64,000 nucleotides of DNA from Ruegeria sp. HKCCD8929 (GCF_013031405.1 NZ_WPZY01000016.1:1-64000); one strand, 5' to 3'; positions 27,976 through 36,610 are shown, counted from the first letter of the stretch. Made by a program: numbers and translations. Notes: generated by a model from the sequence alone, not told the origin.

Positions 27976-28842
27976 TCACGCGTCCAGGTTCTTGCCGACC
28001 ATGCGCATCAGGAAGATGGCAACGATGTTGGCGAGAATGATTGCATAGACACCACCGGCGGAACCGAGACCGACATTCTGGCTCTCCAGCACACGCTGGT
28101 AGATCAGATAGGTCAGTGTCCGTGTGCCGAACGAACCCTGCGTGGTCACGAAGATCTCGGCGAAGATCGCCAAAAGGAAGATCGTCTGGATCAGGACCAC
28201 AACGGTGATCGCGCGGCCCAGGTGGGGCAGGGTGATATAGCCAAAGCGGGCAAGCGGCGGGGCGCCGTCCATCTCGGCTGCTTCAAGCTGTTCGCTGTCC
28301 AGGGACTGGATCGCCGTCAGCAGGATCAGTGTAGCGAAGGGCAGCCATTGCCAGGAAACGATCATGACGATCGAGGTCAGCGATGCCTGGCTGAGCCATT
28401 CGACAGGGGCCGCTCCGAAGAACTTCCACAGATGGGCAAACAGTCCGTTCACCGGATCCATGAACATGTTCTTCCAGACCAGCGCCGAGACGGTGGGCAT
28501 GACAAAGAACGGGGCGATCACCAGAATACGGACAATACCTTGTCCCCACATGGGTTGGTTGAGGAGGATCGCCAGCAGAACGCCGAACACAACGGTGATA
28601 ATCAGAACCCCTCCGACGATGGCCAGCGTTGCCAGAACGGATGGCCAGAACGAACTGGAGGTTACGAAACGGACGTAGTTGTCCAACCCCACCCAGCCAA
28701 GGTCGCCGCCACGCAGCGGAAGGTATTTCTTGAATGAAAAGTAGAGTGTCATGATTAGCGGGACGAGCATCCAGCCAAGAAGCAGGACCACCGCCGGTGC
28801 CATCATCAGGCGCGCCGCTGATCGGGAATGTTGGGTTGCCAT
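27976..28842 (-). CDS. smoF: ABC transporter permease (MalF-type)
   Basis: 288 residues from ATG 28842, chosen because GGAGGTG lies 4-5 nt upstream; the frame extends to 28938 without a good site. It has six helices, e.g. PAVVLLLGWMLVPLIMTLYF, and the EAA loop EAAEMDGAPPLARFGYITLP. It pairs with the MalG-type permease. It follows the binding-protein gene after a 120-bp gap. Confidence 0.9.
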   Translation of the reverse strand: MATQHSRSAARLMMAPAVVLLLGWMLVPLIMTLYFSFKKYLPLRGGDLGWVGLDNYVRFVTSSSFWPSVLATLAIVGGVLIITVVFGVLLAILLNQPMWGQGIVRILVIAPFFVMPTVSALVWKNMFMDPVNGLFAHLWKFFGAAPVEWLSQASLTSIVMIVSWQWLPFATLILLTAIQSLDSEQLEAAEMDGAPPLARFGYITLPHLGRAITVVVLIQTIFLLAIFAEIFVTTQGSFGTRTLTYLIYQRVLESQNVGLGSAGGVYAIILANIVAIFLMRMVGKNLDA

Positions 28843-28961
28843 GGGGCACCTCCTCTGTTGACTGCCAACGGGCGGTCTGAATCGAAGTGTCGATGTAGAG
28901 AGAGTACACAACCCGAGGGGTGACGTATTGGCTGCCACCCCCCAGATCGGGGAGAAATCGC

Positions 28962-30269
28962 CTAGTAGCCGGCGGCTTCCATTTCGTCAGCCGTAAGGGC
29001 CTGCGCCTTGTCCAGCGCTTCTTCAACAGACTGCTGCCCTGCCAGTGCGGCCGAGATTTCCTGGCCGACCTGCGTTGCAATGCCTGCAAATTCAGGAATG
29101 GCCACGAACTGAACGCCGGTGTAGGGCACTGGCTTGACCGAAGGTGCGGTCGGATCAGCGGCGTTGATCGAGCCGAGCGTCATGGCCGCAAACGGAACCT
29201 TGCTGTATTCCGGGTTCTCATAAAGCGAAGTCCGCGTGCCGGGCGGTACGTTTGCCCAACCTTCCTTGGAAGCGACCAGTTCGGTGTATTCCTTGGACGT
29301 TGCCCAAGCGACGAATGTCTTGGCCGCATCGGTTGCGTCCGAACCGGCCGGAATGGCCAGCGACCATGCCCACAGCCAGTTGCCACGCTTGCCCAGCCCG
29401 TTATCCGGGGCCAGCGCAAAGCCAACCTTATCGGCAACGGTCGAGTCATTCGGGTTTGTCACGAAGGATGCTGCAACGGTTGCGTCAATCCACATGCCGC
29501 ATTTACCCTGCTGGAACAAAGACAGGTTTTCATTGAACCCGTTCGTGGATGCGCCCGGAGGACCATAGTTGTTCATCAGGTCCATGTAGAAGTTTACGGC
29601 CGTCGCCCACTCCTCACCGTTCAGTTCGGGCTTCCATTCCTCGTCGAACCACCGGGCGCCGAATGAGTTGGCCATCGCGGTCAGGAACGCCATGTTCTCG
29701 CCCCAGCCGGCCTTGCCGCGCAGGCAAACGCCGTAGATCTCGTTTTCCTTGTCGGTCATCGCCGCCGCGGCTTCTTTGATGTTCTCCCAGGTCGGTGCCT
29801 CGGGCATCTCGAGACCCGCATTTTCCATCAGGTCCTTGCGGTACATGACCATCGAGCTTTCGCCATAGAACGGTGCGGCGTAAAGTTCACCGTCGACCGT
29901 CAGGCCGTTCCGGATAGCGGGCAGAATGTCGTCGGCATCCCATTCCGCCGGCAGATCGTTGAGCGAAACCAGCCAGTCCTGCGCCCCCCAAATCGGGACT
30001 TCGTAGGTGCCGATGGTCATCACGTCGAACTGGCCGCCTTTTGCCGCGATATCCTGCGTGACACGCTGGCGAAGGACGTTTTCTTCAAGCGTCACCCACT
30101 CAAGCTGGATGTCCGGATGGGCCGCCGTGAACTCGTCGCTCAGTCCCTGCATGCGGACCATATCGCCGTTGTTCACGGTCGCGATTGTAACTGTTGTCTG
30201 AGCGTGAACCGCTCCGGACATGACCAGTGTCATCGCCGTTGCGGCGGCGAGTGATTTATGAAGTGACAT
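28962..30269 (-). CDS. smoE: Periplasmic sugar/polyol-binding protein
   Basis: 435 residues from ATG 30269, with GGGGAGGAG 6-7 nt upstream (a TTG 3 nt earlier is less likely). Signal peptide about 1-23, ending GAVHA before QTTVTIA. It is a family 1 extracellular solute-binding protein, e.g. FDVMTIGTYEVPIWGAQDWL, YAAPFYGESSMVMYRKDL, FLTAMANSFGARWF. It captures the polyol for the permeases encoded just downstream. It is the first gene of the operon. Confidence 0.9.
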   Translation of the reverse strand: MSLHKSLAAATAMTLVMSGAVHAQTTVTIATVNNGDMVRMQGLSDEFTAAHPDIQLEWVTLEENVLRQRVTQDIAAKGGQFDVMTIGTYEVPIWGAQDWLVSLNDLPAEWDADDILPAIRNGLTVDGELYAAPFYGESSMVMYRKDLMENAGLEMPEAPTWENIKEAAAAMTDKENEIYGVCLRGKAGWGENMAFLTAMANSFGARWFDEEWKPELNGEEWATAVNFYMDLMNNYGPPGASTNGFNENLSLFQQGKCGMWIDATVAASFVTNPNDSTVADKVGFALAPDNGLGKRGNWLWAWSLAIPAGSDATDAAKTFVAWATSKEYTELVASKEGWANVPPGTRTSLYENPEYSKVPFAAMTLGSINAADPTAPSVKPVPYTGVQFVAIPEFAGIATQVGQEISAALAGQQSVEEALDKAQALTADEMEAAGY

Positions 30270-30303
30270 CAAGGCTCCTCCCCTGAGAATTACAAAGTAC
30301 AGA

Positions 30304-30333
30304 GAGCCTACGAAAGATAAGTACGCGCAGTCA
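30304..30333 (-). promoter_or_regulatory. Candidate promoter of the polyol operon
   Basis: On the minus strand, TTGACT lies at 30333-30328, then an 18-base spacer, then TAGGCT at 30309-30304. The -35 matches the consensus at 5 of 6 positions. The operator-like boxes flank and overlap the -35, so a bound repressor would block it. Confidence 0.5.
30320..30333. promoter_or_regulatory. Second, weaker operator-like box of the polyol promoter
   Basis: AGTACGCGCAGTCA shares the core TACGCGC with the palindrome centred 22 bp away and matches it at 8 of 14 positions. It overlaps the candidate -35. Confidence 0.5.
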
Positions 30334-30341
30334 ATAAAATT

Positions 30342-30355
30342 TTTACGCGCGTAAA
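30342..30355. promoter_or_regulatory. LacI-family operator, perfect 14-bp palindrome
   Basis: TTTACGCGCGTAAA is a perfect inverted repeat with the central CG step typical of LacI-family operators. It lies between the regulator gene and the binding-protein gene, just upstream of the candidate -35. The same motif recurs in front of the regulator gene itself. Confidence 0.75.
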
Positions 30356-30387
30356 TGACTTGGAATTTACGAAGCCTTTTTTGATGG

Positions 30388-31419
30388 TTAGGCGGAATCC
30401 CTCATGACGAGAGAGCCGCCGAACAGGGTTATGGACCGCTCATTTGACCGCTGTTCTGATTCTATGGCTTTGAACAAAGTTGCCACGGCCGTCTCGGCGA
30501 TAGCCGTGTAATCCTGGGCAATCGTGGTCAGCGATGGGCATGTGAAGCGCGAAAACGGGTGATCGTCGTGACCTGCGATGCGCAAGGAACATTCCGGGCC
30601 ATGTCCAACCCTGATCCCCTGTTGATAGGCTGCCGAAAGCAGGCCGATGGCCAATCGATCGTTGCTGCACAGTATCGTGTTTGTGGGAAACGCGCTTTCG
30701 GCAAGCATCCGTCCACCTTCCGACTTCCCGATTTCCTCGAAATCCCAGCCCTCACCCTTTGCCTTGAAGATATGGGTCGGGTGCCCAATCCGGTCCATTG
30801 CTTCGACAAATGCCTGATGGCGCTTGTTCGCGTTAGGGTTCGACGGTGTTTCCATTTCGAAGAAGCAAGGAGGTTCGCCACTTCGGAAAAGGTATTTTAC
30901 AATCAAATCAATCGTTTGATAGTTGTCTATGCCCACAAATGCTTCGCCGCCATTAACCACATCTGCATCAAATAAAACCAACGGCACGTCCTTGCCGTAG
31001 TTTCTGATATACGCCTCGTCGGATTCTCGGCCAAACGGTGCAAGCAGTACGCCCGCGGGTCTGAGCGATTTCAGAGCCTCGAGATTCTCCCGCTCACGGT
31101 GCGTCCGACCATGAGAACTCAGAACAATTGGATTGTAGCCTGCCTCAACGCATGCAAGCTCGATCGCCCGGCTGATTTCGTTGAAGAACGGGTCGGCCAG
31201 ATTTGGAACGACGATGCCAATGCTTTTTGTCGTCCTGCGGTTCTGATTCATTGCGTAAAAATTGGGACGGTAGTCGTATTGTTTCAGCGCCTTCTCAATC
31301 CGCTGCCGCGTTGATTGCCTTACACTTTCAGGGTCGTTGAAGTATTTTGACAAAGTGGGGCGTGAGATCCCGCTGGCCTTTGCGAACTCGTCCATATTTC
31401 GGAACTTTCGCTGTCCCAT
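30388..31419 (-). CDS. LacI-family transcriptional regulator of the polyol operon
   Basis: 343 residues. The N-terminal 55 residues form the LacI helix-turn-helix and hinge: MDEFAKASGISRPTLSKYF, then RIEKALKQYDYRPN. Residues about 65-343 are the periplasmic-binding-protein-like effector domain (IGIVVPNLADPFFNEISRAIE, TILCSNDRLAIGLL, IAGHDDHPFSR). It stands upstream of the transporter operon on the same strand, with operator boxes on both sides, so it most likely represses the operon and itself until a polyol binds. Confidence 0.9.
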   Translation of the reverse strand: MGQRKFRNMDEFAKASGISRPTLSKYFNDPESVRQSTRQRIEKALKQYDYRPNFYAMNQNRRTTKSIGIVVPNLADPFFNEISRAIELACVEAGYNPIVLSSHGRTHRERENLEALKSLRPAGVLLAPFGRESDEAYIRNYGKDVPLVLFDADVVNGGEAFVGIDNYQTIDLIVKYLFRSGEPPCFFEMETPSNPNANKRHQAFVEAMDRIGHPTHIFKAKGEGWDFEEIGKSEGGRMLAESAFPTNTILCSNDRLAIGLLSAAYQQGIRVGHGPECSLRIAGHDDHPFSRFTCPSLTTIAQDYTAIAETAVATLFKAIESEQRSNERSITLFGGSLVMRDSA

Positions 31420-31421
31420 TT

Positions 31422-31435
31422 TTTACGCACCTGCT
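31422..31435. promoter_or_regulatory. Operator-like box overlapping the regulator's ribosome binding region
   Basis: TTTACGCACCTGCT begins with the same TTTACGC half as the polyol operator. It lies immediately upstream of the LacI-type ATG (31417-31419). Confidence 0.5.
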
Positions 31436-31443
31436 CCTTTACT

Positions 31444-31457
31444 ATTACGCGCGACGC
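31444..31457. promoter_or_regulatory. Second operator-like box of the LacI-type gene
   Basis: ATTACGCGCGACGC starts exactly 22 bp from the box at 31422, the same spacing as at the polyol promoter, and contains ACGCGCG. Confidence 0.5.
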
Positions 31458-31720
31458 AGTGGACGCAACTTAGCGAGACCTCAAATCGTGTGTCAAGTTT
31501 GCGGTTTTCGGAGTGGGTCAAGCGCTGGGCTGAGGTGCTTCAGTTTACCCAAGGAGTGGCGAGGTTGGAGACTTGTTAGCAAAAGGAACTCAAAGCAGGT
31601 CGGCGTCTCACTGAGCCGGAGATGAAAAGTGAGGCAGGGACGCCGTCAGAGCTAAGCATTTTGCCGGGCCGGCGAAGCAAACAGGTCAGCGGACCGCCCC
31701 GAAATCAGTTGCGTCGCGTG

Positions 31721-32386
31721 TCAGGCATCCATCTGACTGCTGAGGTACTCACCCGTGCGGCGATAGTGACTGACCAAAAGCCGTGTGGTCGCGTCGGCAT
31801 CCCGATCCAGCGCTGCATCCAGTATCTCCTGATGTTCGGCCGCGATATTACGTTCCTTGTAGGTCGGTCCGTCCGCCGCAAGATACCGATAGCGGATATT
31901 CAGATCGTAAAGCTGCGAACAATATCTCAGAAGCATCGGCAGGCCTGAATTGCTGAGCAACGCCATGTGAAATGCTTTATGGGCGTCCTCGAAATTCGCC
32001 GTGCCCTGTTGACTTGCCCTTCTCATGTGATGGTGGCGCAGGACAAGCTTGTCTTCCCAATGAGCATCTGCGTTCCCGATTGAGGCACGCAAGGCGGTTT
32101 CCTCCAGTGAGCACCGCAACAGTAGAATTTCCTCGAAATTCGCCTTACTAACTGGCGCCGCGCGGAAACCGCGCTGGTCAATCCTTTCTACCAACATGTC
32201 CGAGGTCAAAAGGCTGAGCGCCTCGCGAACCGGGCTGGCGCCTGTGTTCAACAATCCACGCAACTGCTCGATCTTCAGTTTTTGTCCGGCTGGGAGTTCA
32301 CCGGTCAGGATCATCTTGCGCAGTTTCCGGTAGGCGCCATGCGTGGCGGATTTTTCCTTACCCTCGGTATCAAGCATGACATCCAT
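31721..32386 (-). CDS. GntR-family (FadR subfamily) transcriptional regulator
   Basis: 221 residues. N-terminal winged helix: AYRKLRKMILTGELPAGQKL and SPVREALSLLTSDMLVERI. C-terminal FCD effector domain with the metal-site His residues in HKAFHMALL and EHQEILDA, and an LSVLR-like HYRRTG end. It is the second gene of a minus-strand pair after the YciI-like gene. The divergent plus-strand operon begins near 32891; it is the natural target. Confidence 0.9.
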   Translation of the reverse strand: MDVMLDTEGKEKSATHGAYRKLRKMILTGELPAGQKLKIEQLRGLLNTGASPVREALSLLTSDMLVERIDQRGFRAAPVSKANFEEILLLRCSLEETALRASIGNADAHWEDKLVLRHHHMRRASQQGTANFEDAHKAFHMALLSNSGLPMLLRYCSQLYDLNIRYRYLAADGPTYKERNIAAEHQEILDAALDRDADATTRLLVSHYRRTGEYLSSQMDA

Positions 32387-32429
32387 ATCTGTCTTTTCTA
32401 ATGCGGCCCGGCAACGCCTGCCTCGCCCT

Positions 32430-32816
32430 TCAGCTAAGCGTGTTTACACCGGTCGAAAGCCCAACCGAAAGGTTGATTGAGCCCTCGTTTATCAGCCAAC
32501 GGCGCAGCACAAAACTACGGGCGCCGCTCTTGTGCATAGGGTCATTCTCAGCCAGTTCCCGGGCCGCCTCCAGACTGTCCGCTCGGTAAATGATCAATCC
32601 CATACCTTGCATGTGCTCGCCTGTTTCGTCGGACATTGGACCTGCAAAGGCCAGCTGGCCTGAACGTTCAAGCTGCGCTTGGTAGACCAGATGGTCCGGT
32701 AAAGATGCCTTCACATCTTCAGGTGCCTTGGCGGGCGTGCTGTGCACAACATATAGCTCCAAGGCCAATGCCCCCCGGCTCTTTGCCTCTGATTTGTAGT
32801 CCGCCCACGCGACCAT
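32430..32816 (-). CDS. YciI-like protein
   Basis: About 128 residues from ATG 32816, which has GGAGG 5-6 nt upstream; the frame extends to 32888 without a site. A YciI fold is suggested by LPDHLVYQAQLERSGQLAFAGPM and LIIYRADSLEAARELAENDPMHKSGA, with the His-Asp dyad region. The function is uncertain; similar genes often sit near aromatic ring-cleavage genes. It leads the minus-strand unit, 43 nt before the GntR regulator. Confidence 0.78.
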   Translation of the reverse strand: MVAWADYKSEAKSRGALALELYVVHSTPAKAPEDVKASLPDHLVYQAQLERSGQLAFAGPMSDETGEHMQGMGLIIYRADSLEAARELAENDPMHKSGARSFVLRRWLINEGSINLSVGLSTGVNTLS

Positions 32817-32830
32817 CACAGCCTCCAAAA

Positions 32831-32858
32831 ATATCGATATTATTTGACATATCTCAAA
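32831..32858. promoter_or_regulatory. Divergent control region of the catabolic cluster
   Basis: ATATCGATAT (32831-32840) is a perfect palindrome, followed by TTTGACATATCTCAAA (32843-32858), an inverted repeat of TTTGA/TCAAA with a 6-nt centre. The TTGACA inside it (32844-32849) is a perfect -35 for the plus-strand operon, with AAAAAT 18 bases on. The dyads are candidates for the FadR-type regulator's operator. Confidence 0.55.
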
Positions 32859-32899
32859 ATAGTGGGCAAAAATCAAGTGAACTGGCAAGGATGGTGAGA

Positions 32900-33784
32900 A
32901 TGAAGTACCTGGTGGGCGAGACCTCGAAAGGCACCGAAGTCTTTGTCGTAAACGGCGAAAACGCAGTGAGTATAACGGCCTTGGATGCAGCCGTTGGCCC
33001 CGATCTGATGGGGCTTATCTCCAGTCCGGGTCTGGCCGACTCATTGACACCCAAAATCGCTGCTGCCGTGAGTGTCCCAGTGTCATCCATCACCCCTGCG
33101 CTGCCTGTGACCGCGCCCGGTACGATTATCTGCATGGGTTTGAACTACACCGACCACATCAAGGAAGGTGGCTACGACATTCCCGAATACCCGACGCTTT
33201 TCATGCGCGGTAGAAATTCGATCATGGCGGCAGGGCAACCCATGGTCCGGCCTGCATGTTCCGAAAAGCTCGACTACGAAGCCGAGCTGATGCTGATCGT
33301 TGGAAAACGCGGTCGTCATATCCCGGAAGAGGATGCGCTGGATTACGTGTTTGGCTACACAGTGTTCAACGACGGATCCCTGCGAGATTATCAGCGCAAG
33401 ACGCTGCAATGGACGCCAGGCAAGAATTTCGACGACACCGGCGCGATTGGACCTTTCACCGTAACACCGGATGAACTGCCCGAAGGGGCGGCAGGTCTCA
33501 AGATCGAAAGCCGCGTGGGTGACGAAATCCTGCAAAGTTCAAACACCGCCAATATGATCTGGGGGGTTCGCCAGGTTCTTGCAACGATCTCGGAATACAC
33601 GACGCTCGAGCCGGGGGATCTGATTGCGATGGGCACGCCACCGGGTGTGGGCCACGCCAAAAAACCAAACCCGCGTTGGCTGAAGCCGGGTGAGACGGTC
33701 GAGATCGAGATCGAAGGCATCGGCATTTGCGCGAGCCCTGTGATCGATGAGAAAGATGCAAAATCAAGAGTGGCCGCAGAATGA
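32900..33784 (+). CDS. Fumarylacetoacetate hydrolase family protein
   Basis: 294 residues from ATG 32900 (ATG 32891 is also possible). The FAH core has the metal-binding acidic cluster CSEKLDYEAELMLIVG and YVFGYTVFNDGS, then TPGKNFDDTGAIGPF and the conserved end GVGHAKKPNPRWLKPGETVEIEIEG. Family members hydrolyse or decarboxylate 2-oxo-diacids of aromatic degradation, such as fumarylpyruvate or oxopentenoate tricarboxylate. Its stop overlaps the next start by 4 nt. It is the first gene of the plus-strand catabolic operon. Confidence 0.9.
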   Translation: MKYLVGETSKGTEVFVVNGENAVSITALDAAVGPDLMGLISSPGLADSLTPKIAAAVSVPVSSITPALPVTAPGTIICMGLNYTDHIKEGGYDIPEYPTLFMRGRNSIMAAGQPMVRPACSEKLDYEAELMLIVGKRGRHIPEEDALDYVFGYTVFNDGSLRDYQRKTLQWTPGKNFDDTGAIGPFTVTPDELPEGAAGLKIESRVGDEILQSSNTANMIWGVRQVLATISEYTTLEPGDLIAMGTPPGVGHAKKPNPRWLKPGETVEIEIEGIGICASPVIDEKDAKSRVAAE

Positions 33785-34446
33785 GCGCACCGAGCGGAGC
33801 AGAGTTGGAAGCATTACGTGCCAAGGCGCAGCAAGATCACCGCGATCTTCGTGCCCGCATTCCACGGCTGTCGGACGATGCAATCGCTCTGATCCTGCGC
33901 GAGTCCAGATCTCACTACGCATGGACCGACAAGCCGGTCCCCGATGCGTTGCTCAAAGAGATCTACGATATCACGATCAATGGCGCGACCAGTATGAACA
34001 CGCTTCCGGCGCGCTTTGTTTTCGTGAAAAGCGCGGAGGGCAAAGAGCGGCTTGCCAAATCGCTGAAACCGAAAAACGTCCCCAAAATGATGGGCGCTCC
34101 GGTCACCGCGATCATTGCCTATGACATGGAGTTCTGGAAGGAACTGCCGTTCCTGTTCCCGCACGAGGACCGACGCCCGCTGTTCGAAAACAACCCGGAA
34201 TACGTGGCGGATACGGCCTTTCGCAATGGGACCTTGCAAGGCGCCTATTTCATGATCGCAGCCCGCGCGGTTGGACTCGACGTTGGTGCGATGTCGGGTT
34301 TTTCGAACAGGATCGTCGATGAAGAGCTCTTCGCGGGCACAACGCTCAAGTCGAATTTCCTGTGCAATCTGGGATACGCGGACGAGACGGGTCTGTTTCA
34401 CAAACTCCCCCGCTTTCCGTTCGAAAAGGTGTGCTCATACGCTTGA
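33781..34446 (+). CDS. Nitroreductase family protein, RutE/HadB-like
   Basis: 221 residues, FMN-dependent. SRSHYAWTDKPVPDALLKEIYDI matches the N-terminus of the RutE subfamily (malonic semialdehyde reductase); TSMNTLPARFVFV and NGTLQGAYFMIAARAVGLDVG with the dimer-core segment are further blocks. In this operon it may reduce an enal or quinone product rather than a pyrimidine-derived semialdehyde. It overlaps the FAH gene by 4 nt. Confidence 0.87.
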   Translation: MSAPSGAELEALRAKAQQDHRDLRARIPRLSDDAIALILRESRSHYAWTDKPVPDALLKEIYDITINGATSMNTLPARFVFVKSAEGKERLAKSLKPKNVPKMMGAPVTAIIAYDMEFWKELPFLFPHEDRRPLFENNPEYVADTAFRNGTLQGAYFMIAARAVGLDVGAMSGFSNRIVDEELFAGTTLKSNFLCNLGYADETGLFHKLPRFPFEKVCSYA

Positions 34447-34458
34447 GGAGGTGGCGCC

Positions 34459-34917
34459 GTGGCTGTCAAAATGAAAACCGTTGTGACGTACCGAACGACC
34501 GCCCAATGTCCAACTCACGCACGAACTGAGATACCTGTTCGCGATCTAAATGTGGTCATCGATGAACCCATCGAGCGTGGTGGGACAAATCAGGGTCCAT
34601 CACCGACCGAGGCGGCAATGACGGCGCTGATCGCCTGCACCAATGTCATCGGCCACAAGAATGCGCATCGGCTGGGGGTTGATCTCGGCATGGTGACCAT
34701 CGACGCGAATTGCAAGTTCGACCGGCGCGGCGTTCTGATGGAAGAAGAGATCGCCGTCCCGTTTCCTGAAATCACGCTCACGGTTCTTTGCGACACGCGC
34801 GCCAGTCAGAAGGAGCTTGCGCGCGTGGGCGAGGAAACGGCGAAATATTGCGCCATTGCAAAACTGTTCAAAGCTGCGGGCACGGACCTGACTGTCAATT
34901 GGGTCAAAGCCGGCTGA
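34459..34917 (+). CDS. OsmC-family protein
   Basis: 152 residues, GTG start with GAGGAGG before it. The redox cysteine pair of OsmC/Ohr is present: Cys60 in MTALIACTNV and Cys131 in AKYCAIAKLF, with a supporting acidic and arginine-bearing N-terminal segment. It reduces organic hydroperoxides with lipoylated or thiol partners. In a ring-cleavage operon it may protect against peroxides. 12 nt separate it from the RutE-like gene. Confidence 0.85.
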   Translation: MAVKMKTVVTYRTTAQCPTHARTEIPVRDLNVVIDEPIERGGTNQGPSPTEAAMTALIACTNVIGHKNAHRLGVDLGMVTIDANCKFDRRGVLMEEEIAVPFPEITLTVLCDTRASQKELARVGEETAKYCAIAKLFKAAGTDLTVNWVKAG

Positions 34918-34954
34918 CACAATGAAAAGGCACGACTTTCTGGGAGGAGAGACA

Positions 34955-36028
34955 ATGAAAAACTGGACCAAAAGCGGCCTGTTCGGAGCTGCGTTGGCAA
35001 CTGTCTTGGCGGCGCCTGTAGCAGCGGAAGAGACCATTTCAGCCGTCGTAATCGATGGTTATCCCGACCGTGCATTGTGGGTGAAAGAGTTCACGAACTT
35101 CTTCATCCCTGAGGTCGACAAGCGGCTCGCGGAGTCGGGCAATTACAAGATGAACTGGCAGGAAAATTACGGCGGTTCCATTGTGAAGCCGAAGGGTGTT
35201 CTGGAAGGTGTGCAACTTGGACTTGGCGATATCGGCATCGTCACCACTATTTTTCACTCTTCCAAACTGCCCAGCCAAGGGATTTCCGGTTCTACGCCAT
35301 TTGTAACATCGGACGCCCGTGCCGTGGCCAAGGCGGTGGACGAAATCGCTCGTGAATTCCCGGCCATGCAAAATGAATTTGCGGCCCAGAACCAAGTCTA
35401 TCTGGCGACCGGGGTTGTTCTCGATACCTATCAGGTGTTCTGCACGAAACCGGTGTCTTCGGTTGCTGACCTTGAGGGCCGAAAAATCGCCGGGGCGGGG
35501 CTGAACCTACGCTACCTTGAAGGCATCAAAGACGCTGCGGGCGTCCGCGGAGGCCTGACCGATTTCTACAACATGCTGCAAACTGGTCTGGTCGATTGCG
35601 GAATGCTTTGGCCCGAAGCTGCCAAGACATTCAAGATCGCCGAAGTGGCCCCCTACATGCTCAAGGCTGATCTGGGCGCTGTGAACTCCAAGACCATCAC
35701 CGTCAATGCGGACTATTGGGCAGGCCTGCCTGATGAAATCAAAGAGGTACTGAAGGCTGTCGCCATCGATTACCGCGACCACGTTGCAGGGATCGCGATG
35801 GACCGGGCTGCGGCATCGCGGGACGCGTATGTCGAAGCTGGTGGTACGATTGTCGAAGTGTCCGCTGAAGACCGTACCGCTTGGGCCAGTGCGATGCCCA
35901 ATGTGGCGCAGGAATGGGCCGCCACACTCAATGGCAAGGGAGAACAGGGCACCGAGATGCTGGCAGCCTACCTTGGCAAGCTTCAGGACGCCGGTTTCAC
36001 GGGCGTGCGGGACTGGACAGCCGAATAG
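34955..36028 (+). CDS. TRAP transporter substrate-binding protein (DctP type)
   Basis: 357 residues from ATG 34955, just after GGGAGGAGAGAC. Signal peptide about 1-25, ending VAA before EETISAVV. DctP signatures: VFCTKPVSSVADLEGRKIAGAG, the Arg-bearing ligand cleft, and CGMLWPEAAKTFKIAEV. It delivers a carboxylate or related solute to the permease pair encoded next. The ligand is probably the aromatic acid handled by the operon. Confidence 0.88.
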   Translation: MKNWTKSGLFGAALATVLAAPVAAEETISAVVIDGYPDRALWVKEFTNFFIPEVDKRLAESGNYKMNWQENYGGSIVKPKGVLEGVQLGLGDIGIVTTIFHSSKLPSQGISGSTPFVTSDARAVAKAVDEIAREFPAMQNEFAAQNQVYLATGVVLDTYQVFCTKPVSSVADLEGRKIAGAGLNLRYLEGIKDAAGVRGGLTDFYNMLQTGLVDCGMLWPEAAKTFKIAEVAPYMLKADLGAVNSKTITVNADYWAGLPDEIKEVLKAVAIDYRDHVAGIAMDRAAASRDAYVEAGGTIVEVSAEDRTAWASAMPNVAQEWAATLNGKGEQGTEMLAAYLGKLQDAGFTGVRDWTAE

Positions 36029-36058
36029 TCAAACGGCGACCCGGGAAAGGGTTGTTTC

Positions 36059-36610
36059 ATGCTGAAGTCTGCAGTTTCTGGGCTGTCGCGGGTCGCTAAC
36101 ACCCTCGCAATCGCCGCCAACGCCCTAGGCACGCTGGTCGTGCTGGCGTTGGTGGTTGTCCTGAACGTCGATGTGATCGCCCGCGGCCTGTTTTCCGCGC
36201 CGCTGAGAGGCACCTACGAAATGGTGCAGTTCTCTGTTGTGATGATCGTCTTTTTGCAACTCGCTGACGTTGTCCGAGTGGATCGGCTGACTCGGTCTGA
36301 CGGCTTTCTAAACCTTCTGCACAATCGCCGCCCGGGCCTGACCGCAAACCTGCGGCGCATCATCAATGCAGTCTCGGCGATCTTCATGGCTTTGATCGCC
36401 TATGTCACGTTCCCCGAGTTCTTGCACATGTGGGAAACGCAGGACTATTTCGGAGTGCCGGGCCTGTTCACCTTGCCGTGGTGGCCCGTCAAACTGGTTA
36501 TTGCCTGCGGGACAGCACTTGCCAGTGTGATTTTCCTGCTCAAGGTCATCACCGCCCAGGATCGCCCGCAGTTGATCCGCACTCCCGAGCATGACGAGGC
36601 TTCAACATGA
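36059..36610 (+). CDS. TRAP transporter small permease (DctQ type)
   Basis: 183 residues with four predicted helices, e.g. TLVVLALVVVLNVDVIARGLF, YEMVQFSVVMIVFLQLADV, and two later ones. DctQ-type tail. It links the binding protein to the large permease, and its stop overlaps the DctM start by 4 nt (36607-36610). Confidence 0.88.
   Translation: MLKSAVSGLSRVANTLAIAANALGTLVVLALVVVLNVDVIARGLFSAPLRGTYEMVQFSVVMIVFLQLADVVRVDRLTRSDGFLNLLHNRRPGLTANLRRIINAVSAIFMALIAYVTFPEFLHMWETQDYFGVPGLFTLPWWPVKLVIACGTALASVIFLLKVITAQDRPQLIRTPEHDEAST

Larger units (their letters stand above)
31420..31720. other. Upstream region of the LacI-type gene
   Basis: 300 bases from the LacI-type start to the end of the GntR-type gene. 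The first 40 bases hold two operator-like boxes. I see no gene in the rest: the open frames have no motif or usable start. Confidence 0.45.
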
